This document shows, piece after piece, positions 48,653 to 58,190 of a DNA stretch of 64,000 nt; position 1 is the stretch's first letter; the number at the start of each line of letters is the position of its first letter. The position numbers and the translations under genes were made by a program. Source of the stretch: Lentzea waywayandensis (GTDB lineage Bacteria > Actinomycetota > Actinomycetes > Mycobacteriales > Pseudonocardiaceae); assembly GCF_900115955.1 (NCBI RefSeq), contig NZ_FOYL01000001.1, positions 620,001 through 684,000 on the forward strand. Direction: 5' to 3'. The notes under the pieces were generated by a model. It ran no database searches and was not told the DNA's origin. It saw only the letters and a program-made list of their open reading frames with translations.

Positions 48653-48804
48653 GCCCGTTCTGTCAGGGGGCGGCGCTAGTGGTGTGGCTCAGAACGTGGC
48701 CGGTGTATTCGTGGTCAGACGGGTGCATCGTGGTGCCGCGAGGCGCCCTGCTGAGCGCGGATACGCCGCCCGCGTTCTGAGTCACTCCACTAGCATCGGC
48801 AGCC

Positions 48805-51675
48805 ATGCTCGCCAGCCCGTCCGATCTCGTCGACCTGCTCGAATGCGAGCACCGCAGCTTCCTCGCTCGTGACGAACGGCGTGGCGACCCCTCCGAGCTG
48901 CACCATCAGGCCGCCCGGACGGCGGCCGAGATGCGGTCCGGCGCGGACCTGGTCGAGAACGCCGTGTTCTTCGACGGCGTGTTCCACTGTTCGGCGCAGA
49001 CCCTCGTACGCACTGACGAGGGCTACGAGCCGTGCGACGAGGCCCCGGACGCGACTCCTCTGGCCGTGTTGTCGCTGGTCGCGGCTGCCGAGGCGCTGGG
49101 TGCCGCGCGGGCGCACCTCATCGTCGACGGGCGGCGCACGTCGTTCCGCGTCGCCGACTTCCTTCCCCTGCTGGGGCGCCTCCGCACGCGGCTCGCGAAG
49201 CCGTCGCCTGCGCCCAAGCGGTCGTGGGGCGAGGTGCGGGCGGCGTGCAACGGGTGCCGGTTCGCTCGTCACTGCGCTTCTGGTCGCGAGGAGGCGCGGG
49301 ACCTCTCGCTCGTGGCGGGTCTTCGGGCTGACCAGCGGCGGAAGCTCGTTTCGGTCGGCATTGACACCATCGACGCGCTTGCGGCGACCGAGGAGCGGCC
49401 CGCCACGCTGTCGCCCGCGTCGTTCACGGCGTTGACCGCGCAGGCCCGGCTTCAGGTGCAGCAGGAACGCACCGGCGTCACCACCTACGAGGTCGTCGCG
49501 CCGGAGGCGTTGGCGAACCTGCCGGAGCCGGCCGAGGACGACGTGTTCCTGGAGGTCGACGGTGACACGTTCCGGACGCCGGGGTGGGAGGGGACGTTCG
49601 CGGAGTTCGTCGACCGCACGCCGGAGGGCACGGTCTACCACTTCACGCCGCACGACCTCGCCGGCCGGGCCGCGCGGACGGCGACCAAAGAGTCCGAGGT
49701 GGACGAACTGGTGCGCAGGTGTGTCGATCTGGGTGCGTTGACGCGGCGGGTGCTGCGGGTGTCCACCCGGGAGTACACGCTGCCGGCGCTGAAGCCGTTG
49801 CTGGACGACGAGATTCCGACTCGCGGGCTGCGGGATCTGTTGCACGGCATCAAGGTCGAGCGCGAGATCGAGACCGCGCCGCCGCAGGAGCAGGACGAAG
49901 CCGCTCGCGAGAAGGCGGCCGAGCGGGCGCGCAGGATGGCGGCGCTGACCGAGCCGTTGATCGCCGAGGGGCACGCGTTGTTCGCGGCGACGGTCGGGTA
50001 CCACCGGCGGGAGGCGAGTCCGGCGTGGGGTGACTTCTTCCGGCAGGCCCTCGCGCCGATCTCCGACCTGGAGACCGACTCCAACTGCGCGGTGCCGATC
50101 ACGCTCAAGGCCGAGGACTGGGTGCCGCCGGCCGGGCGCGTCCGGACGCACAAGCGACAGGTGCACGCGCGGATCGACCCGGAGCGTCCACACCCGTTCG
50201 GCGCGAACGAGTCGGTTCGGCTGCTGTATCCCGGCAACGTCACGCGCAACGCGGTGGTCGCGGATGACAACCCGTACGAGCTGGTGCTGACCGAGAGCAA
50301 CTCGCAGGAGCATTCAGAGCTGCCGATCGCCGTGCTGCCGGGCAGTCCGGTGCCCGCGTCGCCCAAGGACGAGGCCGTCGCGGACCTGGCCGAGCAGGCC
50401 GTCGGCCTGCTGCCGCTGCTCCCCCGCAACCCCGGCATCGACCTGTTGCTGCGCACACCGCCCGCGCAACCGTTGCCGCAGCACGACGACGTGGTGCAGG
50501 CCGTGATCAAGGCTGTCGACCAGCTCGACGGCGGAACCCTGGCCGTGCAGGGACCGCCCGGCGCCGGCAAGACCTACCTCGCCACCAAGCTCGTCCGGCA
50601 CCTGATCGACCAGGGCAAGACCGTCGCGGTGACCTCGACGTCGCACAAGGCCGTCGAGAACGTCCTGTCGAGCGTCGACCCGGACATCCCGATGGCCAAG
50701 CGCTCCAAGGAGAAGAAGCCCGTAGAAGGTCTGCCGTGGGACCAGCCGAAGGACAACGGCGCGCTGGCCCGGTGGCGTGAGGAACACCCGCAGGGCCACC
50801 TGGTCGGCGGCACCGCTTGGACGTTCTCCAACGCCGTGATCAAGGCGCAGCCGTTCGACGTGATGATCATCGACGAAGCCGGGCAGTTCGCACTGGCCGA
50901 CGCGGTTGCGGTGGCGACGGCGGCGCGCAACCTCGTGCTGCTGGGCGATCCGCAGCAACTGCCGCAGGTCGTCCAGGGCGTGCACCCGCCCGGTTCGGAC
51001 GCCTCCGCGCTGGGCCATCTGCTCGGCGACGCGGACGTGATCCCCGCGCATCTGGGCTACTTCCTGGCCGAGACGCGGCGAATGCACCCGGCAGTCTGCC
51101 GGCCGGTGTCCGAACTCTCCTATGCCGGTCTGCTCCATTCGCACGAATCCGCCGCGCATCGGTCGATCTCCGGCATCGAGCCCGGCATCTACCTTCGCGA
51201 GGTCGACCACCGCCACAACATCACGTCATCGGCCGAAGAAGCCGAGGCCGTGGTGGACACCGTGCGCGCGATCGTCGGTCGCACGTGGACGGACAACGGC
51301 AAAACGCGCGAACTGACCGATGCGGACATTCTCGTGGTGGCGCCCTACAACCTGCAGGTGCGGGTGATCCGGCGACGGCTCGCCGATGCGGGATTCGGCG
51401 AAACCCGGGTGGGCACCGTGGACCGCTTCCAGGGCCAGGAGGCACCCGCCGTCATCATGTCCATGACGTCGTCGTCCACCGTGGACCTGCCGCGTGGCCT
51501 GGACTTTCTTTTGTCACGCAACAGATTGAACGTGGCACTCTCCCGGGCCCAGACGCTCGCCGTGATGATCTGCTCGCCACGGCTGCTGGACGCCGACGTC
51601 CGGGGCGTGGAGCAGATGCGGTTGGTGGCGGGCACGATCGGCCTAACAGAAAACATGAGGATCTATCCGTGGTGA
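48805..51675 (+). CDS. TM0106-like RecB-type nuclease/SF1 helicase
   Basis: 956 residues. The N-terminal part (1-170) has a RecB-like region and a C-x2-C/C cluster (NGCRFARHCASG) as in TM0106-family proteins. An RNase-H-like region near 245-340 is shortened, with VFLEVDGDTF and VYHFTPHDLA but little between them. The C-terminal Upf1/Dna2-type SF1 helicase has Walker A QGPPGAGKTYLATKL (~581-595), DEAG-box MIIDEAGQFALAD (~687), LLGDPQQLPQV, VGTVDRFQGQEAPAVIMSM and LLSRNRLNVALSRAQ. ATP-dependent DNA/RNA remodelling nuclease is the best call. It lies 209 bases behind ku. Confidence 0.88.
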   Translation: MLASPSDLVDLLECEHRSFLARDERRGDPSELHHQAARTAAEMRSGADLVENAVFFDGVFHCSAQTLVRTDEGYEPCDEAPDATPLAVLSLVAAAEALGAARAHLIVDGRRTSFRVADFLPLLGRLRTRLAKPSPAPKRSWGEVRAACNGCRFARHCASGREEARDLSLVAGLRADQRRKLVSVGIDTIDALAATEERPATLSPASFTALTAQARLQVQQERTGVTTYEVVAPEALANLPEPAEDDVFLEVDGDTFRTPGWEGTFAEFVDRTPEGTVYHFTPHDLAGRAARTATKESEVDELVRRCVDLGALTRRVLRVSTREYTLPALKPLLDDEIPTRGLRDLLHGIKVEREIETAPPQEQDEAAREKAAERARRMAALTEPLIAEGHALFAATVGYHRREASPAWGDFFRQALAPISDLETDSNCAVPITLKAEDWVPPAGRVRTHKRQVHARIDPERPHPFGANESVRLLYPGNVTRNAVVADDNPYELVLTESNSQEHSELPIAVLPGSPVPASPKDEAVADLAEQAVGLLPLLPRNPGIDLLLRTPPAQPLPQHDDVVQAVIKAVDQLDGGTLAVQGPPGAGKTYLATKLVRHLIDQGKTVAVTSTSHKAVENVLSSVDPDIPMAKRSKEKKPVEGLPWDQPKDNGALARWREEHPQGHLVGGTAWTFSNAVIKAQPFDVMIIDEAGQFALADAVAVATAARNLVLLGDPQQLPQVVQGVHPPGSDASALGHLLGDADVIPAHLGYFLAETRRMHPAVCRPVSELSYAGLLHSHESAAHRSISGIEPGIYLREVDHRHNITSSAEEAEAVVDTVRAIVGRTWTDNGKTRELTDADILVVAPYNLQVRVIRRRLADAGFGETRVGTVDRFQGQEAPAVIMSMTSSSTVDLPRGLDFLLSRNRLNVALSRAQTLAVMICSPRLLDADVRGVEQMRLVAGTIGLTENMRIYPW

Positions 51676-51810
51676 CGCCGTAGCGTTGTCATACAGTGAC
51701 CTTTCGAGTGCTCTCGGTTGCTAGCGTGGCGCGGTTCACCCGGTCGGGTGATTCAGATCATGAATGTGTACTCGACCCCGCCACGCATCAAGCAGAGCAG
51801 GAGAGATTCG

Positions 51811-52431
51811 TTGGCAAGGAGAGTTCTCGGCGCTTTCGCGGTGACCGCTACCGCTGCCGTGGCCACGTTGGCAATGGCGACTCCAGCCAGTGCGCACACC
51901 GCTGACGGGTACGCGGAGTGCGACGGCAAGGACGTCGTCCTCTACGTGAACCTGACGCAGTTCGCGCCGGAGAAGCGGAACACCGTCGTGATCAAGGACG
52001 GTGACAAGGTTCTCACCCCCGAACAGGGGAAGGAGACCGAGAAGTTCGGTACTACCTGGACGAAGACGTTCAAGGGTCTGGACGGCACTGTCGCCCACAC
52101 CTTCACCGTCGACGTGAAGGCCTATGACACGAACAAGTCGAAGGGCCAGAACTTCGACAAGTTCCTCACGTACACCGTCGACAAGCCGTGCGCGCAGAAG
52201 CCGCCGACCACGACGACGACCACCACCACGAAGCCGGCCACCACGGTTCCGGAGGTGCCCTCGTCCTCCGAGGCCCCGCCGCCCTCGACCCCGGCCGCTC
52301 CCGGTGGAAGCGCTCCCGAGCCGCCCCTCGCGGCGACCGGTGCGTCCCCGTTGTGGCTGCTGCTCTCGGGTCTGGGGCTCGTGGGCGCCGGTGCCGGCAC
52401 CCTGCTGTTCCTGCGCCGTCGCAGCGCCTGA
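51811..52431 (+). CDS. Secreted surface-anchored protein with LAATG sortase-like motif
   Basis: 206 residues. A TTG at 51811 has an excellent AGGAGAG site 5 bases before it, better than the in-frame ATG at 51760. A Sec signal peptide ends at TPASA. The mature part (~35-155) is a small beta-rich domain (ECDGKDVVLYVNLTQFAPEK, FTVDVKAYDTNKSKG), then a Thr/Pro/Ser-rich wall-spanning stretch, then LAATG followed by a hydrophobic helix (LWLLLSGLGLVGAGAGTLLF) and RRRSA. LAxTG is the recognition sequence of class E sortases of high-GC Gram-positives. Confidence 0.87.
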   Translation: MARRVLGAFAVTATAAVATLAMATPASAHTADGYAECDGKDVVLYVNLTQFAPEKRNTVVIKDGDKVLTPEQGKETEKFGTTWTKTFKGLDGTVAHTFTVDVKAYDTNKSKGQNFDKFLTYTVDKPCAQKPPTTTTTTTTKPATTVPEVPSSSEAPPPSTPAAPGGSAPEPPLAATGASPLWLLLSGLGLVGAGAGTLLFLRRRSA

Positions 52432-52445
52432 ACCAGCTGATCCAG

Positions 52446-52480
52446 AAAGCGGGGCGGTCCGGAAAGGACCGCCCCGCTTT
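52446..52480. terminator. Intrinsic terminator with T-tract, bidirectional
   Basis: AAAGCGGGGCGGTCC (52446-52460), loop GGAAA, GGACCGCCCCGCTTT (52466-52480), then TTCG, giving a T-run on the plus strand and a matching one on the minus strand. It separates the surface-protein gene from the convergent deacetylase. Confidence 0.9.
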
Positions 52481-52487
52481 TTCGTTG

Positions 52488-53237
52488 CTAGAGGTCCAGT
52501 TCGGTCGCGGGCCCGTGGCCCTCGCGGATGAACCACTCGGTGCCGAACGCGTGCGCGAACGTGGGTTCGTCCAGCGACAGGAAGAACGACTGCTCGGAGA
52601 TCTGCGAGGCGTGTGCGCGCATCGCCTTTCGCTTGACCTCCAGGTACTTCGTGACGTCGACGCCGACGTTGATCTGCGACTCCGGCACCGCGCCCTCGCC
52701 GAGCGGCGGCGGCTCCTCCATGTCGGCGAACCGGAACGCCTCGCGGAACTCCGACTCCCGCACCATTCCCTGGTAGACGGCCGGCGTGCCCGCGAGCTCC
52801 GCGGCCCGCATGCCCACCCGGTGCGCCTGGATGTGGTCCGGATGGCCGTAGCCGCCGAAGCTGTCGTACGTGGTGAACACCTGCGCGTCCTCCTCGACGA
52901 GGATCGCCGCGAGCTTCTGGGCGGCCTCCTCGACGTCCGCGGTCCAGAACGTCCCCGGCTGCCCGTTGAGCTCGTCGCCCATCATCCCGGAGTCGCGGTA
53001 CCCCAGGAACTCCACGCGCGCGACCCCCAGCAGGTCCGCCGACGCGTGCGTCTCCACGACGCGGCGCTGCCAGAGCTCCTCGCCCTCCGCCAGGTCGTCC
53101 GGCACCACGCCGGCCTCCCCGCGCGTCGCGACGACGAGCACGACCCGGTGTCCCTCCTCGAACGCCTTGCGCATCACGCCACCCGTGACGATGCACTCGT
53201 CGTCGGGGTGGGCGTGGAACGTCACCAATGTCGCCAT
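52488..53237 (-). CDS. PIG-L/LmbE family zinc-dependent deacetylase
   Basis: 249 residues, second family member in the window. Metal motif FHAHPDDECIVTGGV, Rossmann core RVVLVVATRGEAG, and the late ligand in FGGYGHPDHIQAHRVG. It resembles the mycothiol amidase/MshB-like group with an HPDDE motif closer to consensus than the copy at 5228. ATG 53237. Faces the glycosyltransferase at 53335 across a 97-base gap. Might deacylate mycothiol conjugates or a GlcNAc derivative. Confidence 0.9.
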   Translation of the reverse strand: MATLVTFHAHPDDECIVTGGVMRKAFEEGHRVVLVVATRGEAGVVPDDLAEGEELWQRRVVETHASADLLGVARVEFLGYRDSGMMGDELNGQPGTFWTADVEEAAQKLAAILVEEDAQVFTTYDSFGGYGHPDHIQAHRVGMRAAELAGTPAVYQGMVRESEFREAFRFADMEEPPPLGEGAVPESQINVGVDVTKYLEVKRKAMRAHASQISEQSFFLSLDEPTFAHAFGTEWFIREGHGPATELDL

Positions 53238-53334
53238 GTCCGCGACGTTACCCGCGAGTGGAACTTCGCCATTCCCCCGCGCCCCCGCGACTCTCTAAGG
53301 TGGGGAACAAACCCTCGGCCGCGGGGAGGACGCC

Positions 53335-54567
53335 GTGCGCGTGCTGTGCACAGTCGCGTTCTCGGCCGCCCATGCCCGAGCCACCCTGCCGCTGGTCGCG
53401 ATGCTCACGTCACTCGGCCACGAGGTGCTGGTGGCGGGTCCTCCGTCGGTGTTGCGCGGCTTCGCGGACGAGCCGGTGCAGGTCGCCGCCGTGTTCCCCG
53501 AGGTCGCCGACCAGCTCGCGGACCTGTTGCAGGGCGAGGTTCTGACGCTCCCGCCGGACTACGACCCGTTCTCCGACGAGATGATCGTCGAGTTCGCGGC
53601 GGGCCCGCACATCACCGCGGCTGTCCAGGCGCTGCTGCCCGTCGCCACCGAGTTCCGGCCGGAACTGGTGCTGCGCGGCGGAATCGAGTTCGCGGGCCTG
53701 CTCGTCGCCGAGCACCTGGGCGTGCCGCACGTGACCACGCCGACCGGTGTCGGCCAGTACATGGACCGCCTGACGCTGCTGAACGCTCTGAACGAACGCC
53801 GCGCGGAACTGCGCCGGCCGCTGCACGAGTCCCTCGACTCGGCGCACCGGTACGGCCGGTTGGACGCGGTCCCGCCGGGCTACTCGTTCGCCCGCCAGCC
53901 GATGCCTCCCGCGTTCGCCTATCAGCAGCCGACGCACCACAGCGCCGGGGAACGGCTGCCGCAGTGGCTCGCGGACCTGGACCCGGCGCGGCCGCTGGTG
54001 GTGGCGTCGACCTCCACCTCGGGCGGGGTGTTCGAGTCCGAGTCGTCGCTGGAGCTGTTCGACTTCGACGCGCTGCCAGCGCAGGCCCTGGACCGCTCGC
54101 CGCTGGCCCACCTGGAGGCGATGGTGGCCGGACTGTCCTCTGTGGACTGCGAGGCGGTGGTGCTGACGGGCGGGTTGCCGGTGGAGGCCACGGCCTCGCA
54201 CGTGCACCTGGTCGAGTCGTTGCCTCAGGCGTTGTTGTTGCAGAGCGCGGACCTGCTGGTGTCGCACGGCGGGTACAACTCGGTTCGCGAGGCGATGCGG
54301 GCCGGGGTGCCGTCGGCCGTGCTGCCGGTTCTGCACGATCAGATGCACAACGCTCATCGGGTCAGCGAGCTCCAGTTGGGCGTGCGGGTGCAGGACTTCG
54401 GCGCCGACGCGGTCGCGCACGCGTGCCGGCGCGCGCTGACGGACGACGGGATCAGGGCGGGCGTGCGGCGGGCGCAGCGGCACGTGCTGGGGTTGCCGTC
54501 GATCCGGGACGTCGCCGACTACCTGGAACGGATCGTGCACCGCAACCGGAAGCTGGTGCGGATGTGA
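53335..54567 (+). CDS. GT1-family (UGT/MGT-like) glycosyltransferase
   Basis: 410 residues, start at GTG 53335. N-terminal acceptor domain begins RVLCTVAFSAAHARATLPLV, as in macrolide glycosyltransferases. The C-terminal donor domain has the signature LLVSHGGYNSVREAMRAGVP, then LPVLHDQMHNAHRV. Such enzymes glycosylate hydrophobic small molecules (antibiotics, lipids). No secondary-metabolite genes are in view, so it may serve self-protection or lipid glycosylation. A hairpin follows its stop. Confidence 0.87.
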   Translation: MRVLCTVAFSAAHARATLPLVAMLTSLGHEVLVAGPPSVLRGFADEPVQVAAVFPEVADQLADLLQGEVLTLPPDYDPFSDEMIVEFAAGPHITAAVQALLPVATEFRPELVLRGGIEFAGLLVAEHLGVPHVTTPTGVGQYMDRLTLLNALNERRAELRRPLHESLDSAHRYGRLDAVPPGYSFARQPMPPAFAYQQPTHHSAGERLPQWLADLDPARPLVVASTSTSGGVFESESSLELFDFDALPAQALDRSPLAHLEAMVAGLSSVDCEAVVLTGGLPVEATASHVHLVESLPQALLLQSADLLVSHGGYNSVREAMRAGVPSAVLPVLHDQMHNAHRVSELQLGVRVQDFGADAVAHACRRALTDDGIRAGVRRAQRHVLGLPSIRDVADYLERIVHRNRKLVRM

Positions 54568-54569
54568 AA

Positions 54570-54612
54570 GGGCGGCGCCTCCCCCAGATCTCAGGGATGG
54601 AAGGCGCCGCCC
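54570..54612. terminator. Hairpin terminator between convergent genes
   Basis: Perfect 11-bp inverted repeat GGGCGGCGCCT / AGGCGCCGCCC with a 21-base loop, between the glycosyltransferase stop (54567) and the subtilisin gene end (54631). Confidence 0.75.
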
Positions 54613-54630
54613 CTCGGCGAACTCGTGGAG

Positions 54631-56424
54631 CTATTGCAGGGTCAGGTTCCAGGAGTTGATGTACCCGGTGTCACCGGAGTACACGTCCTGGACCCGCAGC
54701 TTCCACGTGCCCGCCGCGACCTCGGACGAGGCGTTGACCGTGTAGGTCGCCACCACGTTGCCGGCACTGTCCGAAGAGGACGAGTTCTTCAGCCGGTAGG
54801 CGGTGCCGTCCGGCGCGATCAGGTCGATCACCAGGTCACCGCGGTAGGTGTGGACGATGTCCACGCCGACCTTGGTGGCCGAGGAGGCGTTGCCCGTCAC
54901 CGTGGAGGTGATGGACGACGTCACGGCGGTGCCGCGGTCCGGGATGGCGACGTCGGTCGTGTTCTCCAGGCCACCGGAGGGCGGCGGAGTCGTGTCGACG
55001 GCGTTCACGGCCTTGGTGGCGTCCGCGAGGCCCGCGCCACAACCGCCGGAGCAGGTGCCGGGCAGCGGACGGGAGTTCGTCTTGATCAGGTCCTTGACCT
55101 GGGCCGGGGTCAGCGACGGCTTCTTCGCCACCAGCAGTGCCGCGAGGCCCGCGATGTGCGGGGCGGCCATCGACGTGCCCTGGTAGGGCTTGTAGTTCTC
55201 GGCACCGGGGGTGGTGGTGCCGGCGTTCAGCGTCGACCAGATGCCGTTCTCCGGCGTGGTGATGGTGCCGGGGGTGTCGGTGCCGCGACGGGTCTCGCCG
55301 CCGGGCGCCGCGATGTCGATGCGGGTGCCGAAGTTCGAGTAGAACGCCTTGTTGCCCTCACGGCCGGTCGCCGCGACGGTGATAACGCCGTTGCAGTTGG
55401 CCGGGGTGAAGTTGGCGACGTTGGCGTTCGAGTTGCCGGCCGCGACGACGACCGTGGTGCCGCGGTTGATGGCACCGTTGATCGCGTTCTGGTAGGTCGT
55501 CGAGCAGGACGACTGACCGCCCAGCGACATGTTGATGACCTTGGCGACGTTGGTGTTCGCGGGAACGCCGCTCACCGTGCCGCCGGACGCCCAGGTGATC
55601 GCGTCGGCGATGTCCGAGGTGGCGCCACCGCACTTGGCGAGCACGCGCAACGGCTGGATCTTGGCGTCGTAGGCGATGCCCGCGATGCCCTTGCTGTTGT
55701 TCGTGGACGCGGCGATCGTGCCGGCGACGTGCGTGCCGTGCCAGGACGAACCCTGGTCCGCGGCCGGAACGGGCTGGCCGTTGGCGTCCGTGCCGCACTC
55801 ACCGCGTGCGGTCCAGTCGCCCTCGTCGGCCGGGTTGGAGTCACGGCCGTTGTTGTCACGAGCGCGCGCCGAATCGGAGACAAAGTCGTACCCCGCGACG
55901 ACCTTGGACGCCAGATCGCTGTGCGCGACGTAGCCGGTGTCGATGACCGCGACGGTCACACCGGTGCCGGTGCTGCTGGACCACGCGCCGGGCACGTTCA
56001 TGCCCGCGGTGGCCTCGAAGAGGTCCCACTGCCGGGAGTACTCGGTGTCGTTCGGGTCGGCGAACGGCTGCATCAGCAGGTCCGGCTCGACGTAGGCGAC
56101 CTTCGGGTCGCTCTTGAACGCCTGGATCGTGCTGTCGGCGTTCGTGGTCTTCGCGCCGAGGTCGACGACGACCGCGCCACTCGCCGTGCGGCGGTGAACG
56201 GACTTGCCCTTCTTGCGGGCGTCGTCCGAGGCAGCGGTGTCGGACGAGGCCTCGGCGGTGCCGGGCTTGTAGCCGACGATCAGCCGCTCGAAGGGTCGGT
56301 TCACCTGGGTCGAGTCCGGCTGGGACTGGATCTGGCTTGGAGCGGCGTTGACGGGTGAGACAACGCTGAACACGGCGGCGGAAACTGCCGCGGCGCACAG
56401 GCTCGTGCGTCGCAATCCGTTCAC
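54631..56424 (-). CDS. Secreted subtilisin-family (S8) protease with P-domain
   Basis: 597 residues from GTG 56424 (AAGGACC upstream). Signal peptide SLCAAAVSAAVFSVVSPVNA; I9-type inhibitor propeptide (~45-115, with RLIVGYKPGTAEASS and KVAYVEPDLLMQPFA). Catalytic triad: Asp in TVAVIDTGYVAHSD, His in WHGTHVAGTIAAS, Ser in YQGTSMAAPHIAGLAA; the oxyanion Asn is in VVVAAGNSNANVAN. The C-terminal ~115 residues form a proprotein-convertase P-domain (DVAIPDRGTAVTSSI ... GTWKLRVQDVYSGDTGYI). Cys pairs suggest disulfides. A stable extracellular protease, divergent from an HTH regulator. Confidence 0.94.
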   Translation of the reverse strand: MNGLRRTSLCAAAVSAAVFSVVSPVNAAPSQIQSQPDSTQVNRPFERLIVGYKPGTAEASSDTAASDDARKKGKSVHRRTASGAVVVDLGAKTTNADSTIQAFKSDPKVAYVEPDLLMQPFADPNDTEYSRQWDLFEATAGMNVPGAWSSSTGTGVTVAVIDTGYVAHSDLASKVVAGYDFVSDSARARDNNGRDSNPADEGDWTARGECGTDANGQPVPAADQGSSWHGTHVAGTIAASTNNSKGIAGIAYDAKIQPLRVLAKCGGATSDIADAITWASGGTVSGVPANTNVAKVINMSLGGQSSCSTTYQNAINGAINRGTTVVVAAGNSNANVANFTPANCNGVITVAATGREGNKAFYSNFGTRIDIAAPGGETRRGTDTPGTITTPENGIWSTLNAGTTTPGAENYKPYQGTSMAAPHIAGLAALLVAKKPSLTPAQVKDLIKTNSRPLPGTCSGGCGAGLADATKAVNAVDTTPPPSGGLENTTDVAIPDRGTAVTSSITSTVTGNASSATKVGVDIVHTYRGDLVIDLIAPDGTAYRLKNSSSSDSAGNVVATYTVNASSEVAAGTWKLRVQDVYSGDTGYINSWNLTLQ

Positions 56425-56588
56425 GTGAGGTCCTTCCACGCAGGGCCTTCGCGTGCCGTTGAGGGCGTCAGTGTTCTGAACCGGCTGCGGAGGTGGAGGG
56501 ACCGTAAGCCGGGTCACAGGCGCGAAAACAGGTCTAGCGGAGGCCGTTTAACGACACTGGCGTGTTCACGACAGGGGTATTGCGCTGA

Positions 56589-57533
56589 ATGGCGCACAAT
56601 GTGGCCGTGTTGGGACACCTGGGCGTCAACGCGGAACAGACCGCTGTTTACGAGCTTCTGGTAACGGGCGGCAGCCGCACGACCGACGAGATCGGCGCGT
56701 CCTCCGCCCTGCTGGAGTCGATGCGGGAGCTCGGCATGGTCCGGCACCTGCCCGGCGACGTGTGGCAGGCCGTCCCGCCCGACCTCGCCGTGGAGGCGCT
56801 GATCGCGGCCCGCGAGGAGGCCAACCGCCGGGCCCGCGCGGACGTCGGCCCGTTGATGGAGCTGTACCTGCGCAACCGCGACGAGGAGCTGGCGGACAAC
56901 GCGTTCGTCGAGGTGGTGTCCGGAAAGGACGCCGTGCGCGATCTGTGGCGGACGCTGCTGGGCGGCGCGCGCGAGGAGGTCTGCGTCCTGGACCAGCCGC
57001 CGTACCTGTCGCCGCAGGAGGAGCACGCCGAGCTGGAGGACTCGACGCGGCAGCGCGACGTGCAGTGGCGGGTGGTCTACGACAGGTCCGCTGTGGACCT
57101 GCCGGGCCGTGTCACCGAGATCATCGAACTGGTCGCGGCCGGCGAACGGGCCCGCGTCACGCCGACGCTGCCGTTCAAGCTCGCCGTGATCGACGCGCAC
57201 GCGGCCGTGCTGCCGGTGGCGTCCGGCGACGTGATCGACAAGGTGCTGCTGATCCGGCCCTCTGCCCTGCTGGACGTGCTGCGCTCGACGTTCGAGCTGT
57301 ACTGGGACAAGGGAATCCCGTTCAGCCCCGGCGGCATCTACGCGGCGGCGGCCGACGTGGACCCGAACCTGCTCGGGCTGCTCGCCGCCGGGCTGACCGA
57401 CGAGTCGATCGCGCGCCAGCTCGGGCTCGCGCCGCGGACCGTGCAGCGGCGGGTGCGGCAGCTGATGGACCGGTGCGGGGCGCAGACGCGGTTCCAGGCG
57501 GGCGTGCAGGCCATGCGGCGAGGCTGGCTGTAG
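56589..57533 (+). CDS. TrmB/LuxR-type transcriptional regulator
   Basis: 314 residues. N-terminal winged helix (LGVNAEQTAVYELLVTGGSR, TTDEIGASSALLESMRELGM) as in TrmB, a central ligand-binding-like domain with a phospholipase-D-like layout (VVSGKDAVRDLWRTLL; VQWRVVYDRSAVD), and a C-terminal LuxR-type HTH (LLAAGLTDESIARQLGLAPR, TVQRRVRQLMDR). It is divergent from the S8 protease gene over 164 bases and 72 bases upstream of a small secreted protein, so it may control one or both. ATG 56589 is uncertain by a few codons. Confidence 0.87.
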   Translation: MAHNVAVLGHLGVNAEQTAVYELLVTGGSRTTDEIGASSALLESMRELGMVRHLPGDVWQAVPPDLAVEALIAAREEANRRARADVGPLMELYLRNRDEELADNAFVEVVSGKDAVRDLWRTLLGGAREEVCVLDQPPYLSPQEEHAELEDSTRQRDVQWRVVYDRSAVDLPGRVTEIIELVAAGERARVTPTLPFKLAVIDAHAAVLPVASGDVIDKVLLIRPSALLDVLRSTFELYWDKGIPFSPGGIYAAAADVDPNLLGLLAAGLTDESIARQLGLAPRTVQRRVRQLMDRCGAQTRFQAGVQAMRRGWL

Positions 57534-57605
57534 CCGACGCAACCTCCGGTGATCTTGTGGCGTATTCACCCACAGCAAGCAAGTTCTCACCAGGGGGATT
57601 CAACA

Positions 57606-58181
57606 ATGCGCATGCGCAAGGTGATGGCGGCTGCCCTGACGGGCCTCGCACTGATCGGTCTCGCGGGCACGGCATCGGCATCGGGTTCCGGGGACCTCGT
57701 GTGGCCACCGAAGGACGTCACGCCGGTCCACAAGACCAAGGCGGAGCTGGAGAAGCAGGCGGCCGGGTTCACCGCTCGCCAGCGGCAGACCTTCCCGAAG
57801 GTCTTCCACGGCGCGCAGAACGTCGCTCCCGGCAACTGGGGTGGCGAGGCCGAGGGTCTGTTCGACGACATGCAGTACCTGACCAACTGGACCGAGTTCA
57901 CCGTCGGCGACCAGGGCCGCACGGTGTTCATGCAGGTCAACGCGCCGGGCTTCTTCCGGGAGTCGCCGGCGCAGCTCTGCGAGCGGGACAAGTGCACCGG
58001 CAGGACGAGCGACCACCGCGGTGGCGTGACGGTCTTCACCAAGAACGACCTGCACGGCATCACGGTCGCGTGGAACTTCCGCCGCAACGGTGAGGTGGTC
58101 TGGGCGCAGAGCTGGACGCCGGGCACCGAGGCGCAGCTGGCGGCCGTGGCCTCCGACCGCGCGTACACGTTCACGAGGTAG
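57606..58181 (+). CDS. Small exported protein, unknown function
   Basis: 191 residues with a Sec signal peptide (RKVMAAALTGLALIGLAGTASA). ATG 57606 follows AGGGGG at good spacing; an ATG at 57549 would place extra residues before the signal. The mature protein is polar with two Cys in QLCERDKCTGRTS that may form a disulfide and aromatic strands such as GGVTVFTKNDLHGITVAWNF. I do not recognise a family. Its position behind a regulator and next to a secreted protease suggests an extracellular role, perhaps a protease-inhibitor-like or enzyme protein. Confidence 0.78.
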   Translation: MRMRKVMAAALTGLALIGLAGTASASGSGDLVWPPKDVTPVHKTKAELEKQAAGFTARQRQTFPKVFHGAQNVAPGNWGGEAEGLFDDMQYLTNWTEFTVGDQGRTVFMQVNAPGFFRESPAQLCERDKCTGRTSDHRGGVTVFTKNDLHGITVAWNFRRNGEVVWAQSWTPGTEAQLAAVASDRAYTFTR

Positions 58182-58190
58182 TTCCTGAGA

